Shown one piece after another: positions 1-7,163 of a DNA stretch of 7,163 nucleotides. The stretch is from VFZL01 sp046734915. GTDB taxonomy: Bacteria > Acidobacteriota > Vicinamibacteria > Vicinamibacterales > CAVVIG01. The DNA is taken from NCBI GenBank assembly GCA_046734915.1, contig JBKPSC010000196.1, forward strand, positions 1 through 7,163. The letters run 5' to 3'. A model generated the notes under the pieces. That model was not told where the DNA came from, did not search any database, and saw only the letters and a program-made list of their open reading frames with translations. Both the position numbers and the translations under genes were made by a program. Position 1 is the stretch's first letter. Every line of letters begins with the position of its first letter.

Positions 1-2589
<2,589 letters not shown>

Positions 2590-2616
2590 CCGATAGCTCC
2601 GTCTGAATGGTGAGCG

Positions 2617-4359
2617 CTATGTCCGGACCGTAAAGCGCGCGGGGACTCTCTCAGCCGCAGAGCGCCCGACCCCGTCCGCTCCCGGCTCGGGGGTCATGGC
2701 AATGGCATGACACGGGCACTGTTCGAAGCACGTGGCGCACCCGGTGCAGAGGTCGAGTTCGACCCGGTAGAAACGGCCTTTCCCAAGCTTGACGATCGCC
2801 TGCTCGGGACAGGCGGCGTAGCAGTTGTCGCACTCGAAACAGTTGCCACACGACAGGCATCGCATTGCTTCATACCGTGCCTCGCGCTCCGAGAGGCCGG
2901 CGACGATCTCATCGAAGCCGGTGCGCTTCTCCATCGGCAGCGCGGCGTGCTCCCGCCGATCGGCGTCCAGAAACACAGTCAGGTTGAGCAGTTCGTACGG
3001 GATGGGTGGATGCGGCGCCGGCTTCTGATAGACGCTGCCGCGCAGCCACGCGTCGATGTTGCGCGCCGCCTTCTTGCCGTGGCCGACCGCCGCGGTCATG
3101 GTTCGCGCGCCGCCGATCATGTCGCCGCCGGCGAAGATCCCGTCGCCCGCGCGCATCTGCGCGTCCACAGCGACGACGTTGCCGCGCCCGATTTGGATCC
3201 CGGGCACCTTCTTCAGGAACTCGACGTCGGCGTGCTGTCCGACCGCCAGGACGAGCGAGTCGGTCTTGAGCGTCTGGAACTGTCCGGTGCCGACAGCGCC
3301 GGAACCATCCGGGAGCATTTCCATCTGCTCGACAACGATCTCGTCTTCGCCGAACTGCTTAACCGTTGACAGCCATTTGACCTTCACGCCTTCGGCAAAG
3401 GCCTCCATCGCCTCGTAGGGGTGCGCCTCCATCTGCGCCTTGTCGTAGCGGAAGATGATCACCGCCTCTTCGGCACCGAGACGCTTGGCGATGCGCGCCG
3501 CATCCATGGCCGTGTTGCCGCCACCGACGATGCCGACGACGCGGCCAAGCGACGGGGCGCGGCCTTTCTCGACGCGCTCCATGAGTGTGACCGCGTCGAT
3601 AATCTTGCCGCCGTCCATCGCGGGAATATCGAGATGGTTGGCGACCTGGGCGCCGATGGCGAGGAACACGGCGTCAAAGGAGCCTGCCGCCTTTACGGCC
3701 AGCACATCGGAGACGCGCGAGTTGCGGACGATCGTCACGCCCATCGACTCGATGCGTGCGATCTCTTTGCTGAGCCCTTCTCGCGGCAGGCGATAGGCGG
3801 GAATACCGTACAGCATCATGCCGCCAGGTTCGGCGTTGGCGTCGCGAATTTCGACGTCGTGCCCGAATCGCCGCAGGTGATACGCGCACGACAAGCCTGC
3901 CGGGCCTGCGCCCACCACCAGTACGCGCTTGCCCGTGGGTGTGCCGGGCGCGATCGTCCACCCCATCTCATTCGCGCGATCGCCGAGAAACCGATCGAGC
4001 GAGTGGATCGAAACCGCCTGATCGAGGGACTGCCGGTTACAGACGCTTTCGCAGGGGTGATAACACGCGCGACCGTGCGTGCCCGGCAGCGGGTTCTCTT
4101 CCATGTATTTCCGCCAGGCCGACTCGTAGTCGCCCGCCTGGGCCAGCGCGAGCCACGCCTGGATGTTCTCGCCGGCGGGGCAGGCGTGGTTGCACGGCGG
4201 AAGATGATCGACGTAAACGGGGCGCTGCCATCGACGCGCACCCGCGCCTTTGCCGACGGTTTCTTGGTAAACCGGCGTCAGATCCTTGGGAACGAGGCTC
4301 ACAGTTCCGCGCCGCGCAAGCCCAATGCCACGGAGGACAGCGGAAAGCGCCAGTGCCAT
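2617..4359 (-). CDS. GltD-like FAD/NAD(P) oxidoreductase with C-terminal two-cluster ferredoxin domain
   Basis: Cytoplasmic flavoprotein of the glutamate synthase small-subunit / NfnL-like family, 580 residues from the ATG used here. Visible in order: an N-terminal cysteine region (PPCNHACPAG with C56 and C60; GRACYHPCESVC with C99, C103, C107), the FAD dinucleotide fold VVGAGPAG (148-155), the NAD(P) fold GIVGGGNTAMDAAR (276-289), the FAD-binding AGGD (410-413), then a cysteine-rich tail. The tail has C501/504 followed by C507/510/513/517-Pro, and C538/541/544/548-Pro, typical of two [4Fe-4S] clusters. E. coli GltD lacks this tail, and no glutamate synthase large subunit is adjacent. Being the first gene of an operon with nifJ, it probably passes electrons between NAD(P)H and ferredoxin or the oxidoreductase; this is inference. 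The ATG has only a weak AAAGG upstream, and a GTG at codon 20 is an alternative start. Glutamate synthase activity is unlikely. Confidence 0.9.
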   Translation of the reverse strand: MALALSAVLRGIGLARRGTVSLVPKDLTPVYQETVGKGAGARRWQRPVYVDHLPPCNHACPAGENIQAWLALAQAGDYESAWRKYMEENPLPGTHGRACYHPCESVCNRQSLDQAVSIHSLDRFLGDRANEMGWTIAPGTPTGKRVLVVGAGPAGLSCAYHLRRFGHDVEIRDANAEPGGMMLYGIPAYRLPREGLSKEIARIESMGVTIVRNSRVSDVLAVKAAGSFDAVFLAIGAQVANHLDIPAMDGGKIIDAVTLMERVEKGRAPSLGRVVGIVGGGNTAMDAARIAKRLGAEEAVIIFRYDKAQMEAHPYEAMEAFAEGVKVKWLSTVKQFGEDEIVVEQMEMLPDGSGAVGTGQFQTLKTDSLVLAVGQHADVEFLKKVPGIQIGRGNVVAVDAQMRAGDGIFAGGDMIGGARTMTAAVGHGKKAARNIDAWLRGSVYQKPAPHPPIPYELLNLTVFLDADRREHAALPMEKRTGFDEIVAGLSEREARYEAMRCLSCGNCFECDNCYAACPEQAIVKLGKGRFYRVELDLCTGCATCFEQCPCHAIAMTPEPGADGVGRSAAERVPARFTVRT

Positions 4360-4402
4360 ATGCCTTTGCTGAGTCGTCGCCTCTGGGATTTCGGAGGGTC
4401 TA

Positions 4403-4412
4403 CGGATATCCG
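4403..4412. repeat. Perfect 10-base palindrome, possible operator
   Basis: CGGATATCCG reads the same on both strands. It lies about 45 bases upstream of the start of the leftward operon and about 55 bases upstream of the -24/-12 candidate facing right. That position would suit a protein-binding site for either gene. The symmetry does not extend further, and short palindromes occur by chance in GC-rich DNA, so this is weak evidence. Confidence 0.25.
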
Positions 4413-4455
4413 GGCCCCCTGCTCATGTGTGCAGGCAAAAACAGGCACGATGCGA

Positions 4456-4465
4456 GGCGATCGCC
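4456..4465. repeat. Perfect 10-base palindrome next to the sigma-54-like promoter
   Basis: GGCGATCGCC is a perfect palindrome ending one base before the TGGCAC of the -24 element. A repressor or activator bound here would overlap polymerase contacts. It may equally be a chance GC-rich palindrome: it contains GCGATCGC, which is over-represented in some genomes for unrelated reasons. Confidence 0.2.
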
Positions 4466-4466
4466 G

Positions 4467-4482
4467 TGGCACACGCGCTGCT
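4467..4482 (+). promoter_or_regulatory. Candidate sigma-54 (-24/-12) promoter for the serine dehydratase gene
   Basis: TGGCACACGCGCTGCT matches the sigma-54 consensus TGGCACG-N4-TTGCW. The -24 TGGCAC is perfect, the -12 element reads CTGCT, and the invariant GG and GC are separated by exactly 10 bases. Transcription would begin near 4493, giving a leader of about 50 bases before the ATG at 4545. If real, expression needs an enhancer-binding activator of the NtrC type, which would suit nitrogen- or amino-acid-controlled serine breakdown. Such an activator is not encoded in the window, so the call rests on sequence match and position only. Confidence 0.45.
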
Positions 4483-4544
4483 TTTCGCAGGAGTGCTGGC
4501 GTCCCCATTTGAACCGACTCTCGCCGAAAGTGAGCAGCGTGACC

Positions 4545-4718
4545 ATGTCAAACAAAGAAGTTGTGGAATCTCCCGAAAGGCCTCGTGACGCTTCACCGGA
4601 AGATCCGTTAGCCGACACACGTCAACTGCTCGTCCCCCCGACTCCTCCCGGCGTCGATCGCCGTAGCTTCTTGATGCGAAGCGCAGTCGGAGGTGCGGCC
4701 GCTGTCTTGACTGGGTGT
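4545..4718 (+). other. Twin-arginine lipoprotein signal peptide of the serine dehydratase
   Basis: The first 58 codons encode a 38-residue hydrophilic lead, a twin-arginine motif DRRSFLM (Arg39-Arg40, close to the S/T-R-R-x-F-L-K consensus), a short mildly hydrophobic Ala/Gly/Val stretch, and a lipobox LTGC whose Cys58 would be lipidated and become the mature N-terminus. The residue after Cys is Ala, not Asp, which in the E. coli rule favours the outer membrane. An Ala/Pro/Lys-rich, low-complexity segment (about 59-92) follows, as expected of a lipoprotein tether. Tat carries folded, cofactor-loaded proteins, which fits an iron-sulfur enzyme. Confidence 0.8.
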
Positions 4719-6212
4719 GCCGCCTCGCCCGAAGAGAAAACAGCGAAGGCCGCCGCAACCGCAGCGCCGGCAACGCCGGCGCAGGCTGCACCCGCATCGG
4801 CGCCGCCGCTTGCTGCCGACTTGTATGTCGTGATGAGAGAGAAGGGGCCGATCCTGACGACCGTCGACGAGTTCTACAAAGTAGGGCCGGGCCCGTCGAG
4901 CTCGCACACGATTGGTCCGATGCGCATTACCTACGATTTCTATCAGCGCGCGACCAAGCTGCCGGCCGACCAGCTCGCCAAGGCGACGAAGCTCCAGGTG
5001 AACTTGTTTGGAAGCCTGAGCGCGACCGGCAAAGGTCACGGCACCGAGCGCGCTGCGCTCGCAGGCCTCATAGGGCACGAACCGGCCACCGTTGACCCGA
5101 AATTCCTCGACGGCCTGCGCGACAAACCTGACCAGGTCTTTCCGGTGAAGCTTGGCGCCAAATCCATCGATGTGAGCCTCAAGGACGTCATCTACGACGC
5201 CACCAAGGGGGACTTCAAGCACCCGAACACGATGACGGTGAAGCTCCTCGCCGGAAACGACGTGTTGCTCGAGCAGGAGTACTACTCAGTGGGCGGCGGA
5301 TTCATCGAATGGAAGGGATATACGCCGCCGAAGAAGAACGCGCCGAAATACCCGTTCGCGACGATGAAAGAGCTACGGGCCCACGCCGACTCCAACAAGA
5401 CCACGATCGGCAAGATCATGCTGGCCAACGAGATGTCGATCTCGGGTAAGTCGGAAGCAGAGGTGTACGCCTGGGTGGACAAAGTCATCAACGCGATGGT
5501 CGCGACCGTGAAGTCGGGCCTGTCGATGCCAGAAGACGATGTGCTGCCCGGCCCGATCAAACTGCACAGCAAGGCTGCAACGGTCTACAAGCGCGCGATG
5601 GACGACAAGTACCAAGCCGACCGCGGCATCGGCGTCCTGTCCGCGTTCGCGTTGGCGGCATCCGAGGAGAATGGGCGTGGCCACCTCGTGATCACAGCCC
5701 CGACTGGCGGTTCAGCCGGCGTGATGCCAGCGTTGGTCTATGGGCTCCTCGAGGTCAGGAAGGTCGATCGGCAGAAGGTCCGTGAGGGTATGCTCGCCGG
5801 TGCGGCGATTGGATACCTCTGTAAGCACCATGCGACGCTGTCTGCGGCCGAGGGCGGCTGCCAGGCAGAGATCGGCGTTGCGTCGTCCATGGCTGCGGCC
5901 CTGACCGCGACGGTCTTCGACGCACCGAACCAGGTGGTCGAGAACGCGGCCGAATCGGCGCTGGAGCATCACCTCGGCATGACGTGCGATCCGGTCGCCG
6001 GCTACGTCCAGGTGCCCTGCATCGAGCGGTGCGCATTCGGCGCCGTCAAAGCGTGGACCGCCTACGCGATCGCCAGCAACGAGATCGCGTCCCGACACCG
6101 CATCGACCTCGACGCCACGGTGTTGGCGCTGGCCCAGACCGCCAAGGACATGAACAGCAAGTACAAGGAGACAAGCGAGGCGGGTCTCGCCCTCTCCGTC
6201 GTGCTCTGCTGA
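4545..6212 (+). CDS. sdaA: L-serine dehydratase (iron-sulfur, single chain) with Tat lipoprotein signal
   Basis: L-serine ammonia-lyase of the [4Fe-4S] type, converting L-serine to pyruvate and ammonia; 555 residues. After a non-family N-terminal extension of about 100 residues, the enzyme part (about 458 residues) has the usual single-chain length. Its beta domain (about 105-260) shows GPSSSHTIGPM, LFGSLSATGKGHGT and YYSVGGGF. Its alpha domain (about 285-550) shows APTGGSAGVMPAL, GGCQAEIG and MTCDPVAGYVQVPCIERC. Cluster cysteines are C439, C481, C492 and the final residue C555; the 42 and 11 spacings and the C-terminal cysteine tail agree with what I recall of the Legionella enzyme structure. 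The extension is a Tat-type lipoprotein signal, annotated separately. The ATG at 4545 was chosen because earlier in-frame starts lie in or before the promoter candidate, while later ones would remove the twin arginines. The ribosome binding site is weak. Enzyme identity is firm; an extracytoplasmic location is inferred. Confidence 0.95.
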   Translation: MSNKEVVESPERPRDASPEDPLADTRQLLVPPTPPGVDRRSFLMRSAVGGAAAVLTGCAASPEEKTAKAAATAAPATPAQAAPASAPPLAADLYVVMREKGPILTTVDEFYKVGPGPSSSHTIGPMRITYDFYQRATKLPADQLAKATKLQVNLFGSLSATGKGHGTERAALAGLIGHEPATVDPKFLDGLRDKPDQVFPVKLGAKSIDVSLKDVIYDATKGDFKHPNTMTVKLLAGNDVLLEQEYYSVGGGFIEWKGYTPPKKNAPKYPFATMKELRAHADSNKTTIGKIMLANEMSISGKSEAEVYAWVDKVINAMVATVKSGLSMPEDDVLPGPIKLHSKAATVYKRAMDDKYQADRGIGVLSAFALAASEENGRGHLVITAPTGGSAGVMPALVYGLLEVRKVDRQKVREGMLAGAAIGYLCKHHATLSAAEGGCQAEIGVASSMAAALTATVFDAPNQVVENAAESALEHHLGMTCDPVAGYVQVPCIERCAFGAVKAWTAYAIASNEIASRHRIDLDATVLALAQTAKDMNSKYKETSEAGLALSVVLC

Positions 6213-6235
6213 TTCAAGAAGCGCCATTGCAGTGC

Positions 6236-6268
6236 CGTGGACGTCGTTCGGAGACAACGACGTCCACG
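6236..6268 (+). terminator. Perfect 13-bp hairpin after the serine dehydratase gene
   Basis: The arms CGTGGACGTCGTT (6236-6248) and AACGACGTCCACG (6256-6268) are exact reverse complements around a 7-base loop. The hairpin starts 24 bases after the stop codon of the serine dehydratase gene. Only a short, T-poor tail (TTCTGCTC) follows, so this may be a weak intrinsic terminator or a 3'-end-protecting hairpin. Being symmetric, it would also fold in RNA from the other strand. Confidence 0.7.
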
Positions 6269-6286
6269 TTCTGCTCAGGGGTCGAC

Positions 6287-6302
6287 TGGCTGTCTGTGTG
6301 CA
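6287..6302 (+). promoter_or_regulatory. Weak sigma-54-like element upstream of the small membrane protein gene
   Basis: TGGCTGTCTGTGTGCA has the invariant GG and GC of a -24/-12 promoter at the correct 10-base spacing. TGGC and TGCA match, but the AC of TGGCAC and the first T of TTGC do not. Transcription would start near 6313, after the hairpin and before the ATG at 6377. The match is poor and is kept only because a better one precedes the neighbouring gene. Confidence 0.2.
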
Positions 6303-6364
6303 CTTCGGGACAGCGCCGTTCCGCGACCTCGCGTACCCTTCCCCCACAGCAGGCGTGAGGCCTC

Positions 6365-6370
6365 AGGAGG
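6365..6370 (+). promoter_or_regulatory. Strong ribosome binding site for the 54-residue ORF
   Basis: AGGAGG, the full Shine-Dalgarno core, lies six bases upstream of the ATG at 6377. It fixes this start and frame, and is the main reason for preferring this ORF to the overlapping frames. Confidence 0.75.
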
Positions 6371-6376
6371 CGCGCG

Positions 6377-6541
6377 ATGGCGGATCAGGTTGTGCTCGTT
6401 CCCCACCCGGATGACGAACGGCGGTGGAAGTACGTGCAGGCGCGAGTGGAAGGTGACCGGCGGACCGCGAGACGGATGTTCGGATTGATGCTAGTCATCC
6501 TCGCAACCTTTCTCGTGTGGGCGTTCGTTCAACTGGCGTGA
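6377..6541 (+). CDS. Small single-span membrane protein, unknown function (54 aa)
   Basis: Unrecognised 54-residue protein. Residues 1-33 are hydrophilic and strongly charged (PDDERRWK near position 10, then RRTARR ending at 33). Residues 34-53 form one hydrophobic segment (MFGLMLVILATFLVWAFVQL) reaching almost to the C-terminus. The arginines just before the segment predict a cytoplasmic N-terminus and a tail-anchored topology. An ideal AGGAGG six bases before the ATG supports translation. It follows the serine dehydratase gene on the same strand but is separated from it by a hairpin, so it probably has its own transcript. It ends 26 bases from the stop of the convergent glycosyltransferase gene. 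No family is recognised and no function is assigned. Confidence 0.7.
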   Translation: MADQVVLVPHPDDERRWKYVQARVEGDRRTARRMFGLMLVILATFLVWAFVQLA

Positions 6542-6567
6542 GCGAGCAAGGTTAACGCCGCGCATCA

Positions 6568-7163
6568 TTACAACCCTTCCACATAGCGCTCGAGCTGCTG
6601 GGCGGCGCGCTGTACGCCGTCGCGGCGAACTGTTCGCGCAATTGATTTCGCGCGCGCCACAACTTTCGGTTTCAGTGAGTGCTCGAGGGCGAGCGTCAAC
6701 GACCCCGCGCTCGGCGTGTCCGGTGTGAGTCCAGTGCCGATGCCGAGTCGCTGAACTTGACCCGCCCAATAATACTGGTCGTACAGGTGCGGAATGACGA
6801 CCTGCGGAGCACCCGCCAGTGCTGCGGCGGTCGTCGTTCCAGCGCCGCCATGATGAACGACAGCGGCCACGCGGCGAAAGAGGGCATACACGTTCACCTC
6901 GCCGATGAGCAAGCAGTCGGCCTGGTTGTCACCGAGTGACACCTCGAACCAGTCCCGCGACATGATCACCCGGCGTCTCAGCGCACGGGCGGCCTCGAGC
7001 ATCACTGGAGCTGCCTGCTGCGGTGGCCGCGTACTCCCGAGTCCGAAAAAAAACGGTGGCTCGCCGCTGTCGAGAAACGCTTCCAGCTCGCGCGGTAGAG
7101 GACGATCGTCCGACAGAATCCATGCACCGGTTTGTACGACGTCCAGGTCTGCGGGATCAGGCC
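6568..7163 (-). CDS. GT1-family glycosyltransferase (UGT/MGT-like), C-terminal part
   Basis: The C-terminal half of a GT-B-fold glycosyltransferase of family GT1, which transfers sugar from a nucleotide sugar to a small or lipid acceptor. The last 197 residues are present; members are usually about 400-430 residues, so the acceptor-binding half lies beyond the right edge. Counting from the window edge, visible motifs are TGAWIL (11-16), GEPPFFFGLGS (33-43, the usual start of the donor-binding domain), HHGGAGTT (103-110, diphosphate binding), and PHLYDQYYWA with Asp128-Gln129 (sugar contacts). Relatives include sterol and macrolide glucosyltransferases such as those acting on erythromycin-type compounds; donor and acceptor cannot be told from this half. 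An 8-base T run on the coding strand encodes the FFF without breaking the frame. It is convergent with the small ORF and shows no functional link to the metabolic genes. Confidence 0.92.
   Translation of the reverse strand, partial: PDPADLDVVQTGAWILSDDRPLPRELEAFLDSGEPPFFFGLGSTRPPQQAAPVMLEAARALRRRVIMSRDWFEVSLGDNQADCLLIGEVNVYALFRRVAAVVHHGGAGTTTAAALAGAPQVVIPHLYDQYYWAGQVQRLGIGTGLTPDTPSAGSLTLALEHSLKPKVVARAKSIARTVRRDGVQRAAQQLERYVEGL

Larger units (their letters stand above)
4360..4544. promoter_or_regulatory. Divergent intergenic region between the oxidoreductase operon and the serine dehydratase gene
   Basis: This 185-base gap separates two divergent genes and must hold promoters for both unless transcripts start inside genes. 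I see one sigma-54-like element facing right and two perfect 10-base palindromes, listed separately. I see no convincing sigma-70 -35/-10 pair on either strand, and no clear promoter for the leftward operon. Open frames that cross the region look like antisense artefacts of high GC. Confidence 0.6.

Noticed and set aside
2617..4359. True glutamate synthase small subunit (gltD)
   Set aside because: There is no large-subunit gene beside it, it has an additional two-cluster ferredoxin tail, and it is paired with nifJ.
3421..4512. Long plus-strand open frame (363 codons) opposite the GltD-like gene
   Set aside because: It lies antisense to a protein with clear FAD, NAD(P) and Fe-S motifs, and its own translation has no recognisable motif and an Arg/Ala-rich composition typical of GC-rich shadow frames.
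3939..4544. Upstream in-frame extension of the serine dehydratase (757 codons in total)
   Set aside because: The extension is antisense to the GltD-like gene and crosses the promoter region, and its sequence is not protein-like. The ATG at 4545 leaves a coherent Tat signal and enzyme.
6289..6314. GCTGTC ... GACAGC inverted repeat with a 14-base loop
   Set aside because: Only six base pairs with a large loop; expected by chance in this GC-rich DNA.
6232..6488. Two overlapping plus-strand frames (60 and 83 codons) around the small ORF
   Set aside because: They start within or next to the hairpin, lack a ribosome binding site, and have no hydrophobic or conserved segment. The 54-codon frame has both a strong Shine-Dalgarno and a membrane span.

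Overview
The window is GC-rich bacterial DNA, with G or C at most third codon positions. It carries four protein genes that can be assigned to families, plus one small gene of unknown function. Anaerobic-type keto-acid metabolism together with a Tat-type lipoprotein signal points to a Gram-negative bacterium. Acidobacteriota or a similar soil or anaerobic lineage would fit, but the sequence alone does not settle the taxon.

Left half, minus strand (1-4359): two genes lie in one apparent operon. The first transcribed (4359-2617) is a GltD-like FAD/NAD(P) oxidoreductase with cysteine motifs at its N-terminus and a two-cluster ferredoxin tail. After a 27-base gap comes nifJ, pyruvate:ferredoxin oxidoreductase (2589 to beyond base 1). 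It is intact as far as it is visible and is cut by the window edge inside its last thiamine-diphosphate domain. There is no glutamate synthase large subunit. The GltD-like protein therefore most likely moves electrons between the oxidoreductase or ferredoxin and NAD(P)H.

Centre (4360-4544): a 185-base divergent intergenic region. It holds a good sigma-54-type -24/-12 promoter candidate facing right and two perfect 10-base palindromes.

Right half: a plus-strand gene (4545-6212) encodes a complete single-chain iron-sulfur L-serine dehydratase (L-serine to pyruvate plus ammonia). All four expected cluster cysteines are present, including the C-terminal one. Unusually, it begins with a twin-arginine signal, a lipobox and an Ala/Pro-rich tether, so this normally cytosolic enzyme looks like an exported, membrane-anchored lipoprotein. 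A perfect 13-bp hairpin follows its stop codon. Next is a 54-residue single-span membrane protein gene (6377-6541) with an ideal ribosome binding site. Convergent to it is the 3' part of a GT1-family glycosyltransferase gene (6568 to the right edge, minus strand).

Functional reading: the divergent pair forms a serine -> pyruvate -> acetyl-CoA + reduced ferredoxin (-> NAD(P)H) route. If the Tat lipoprotein signal works, serine deamination happens outside the cytoplasmic membrane and pyruvate must be taken up before the oxidoreductase can use it. This split-compartment arrangement is the most notable feature of the window.
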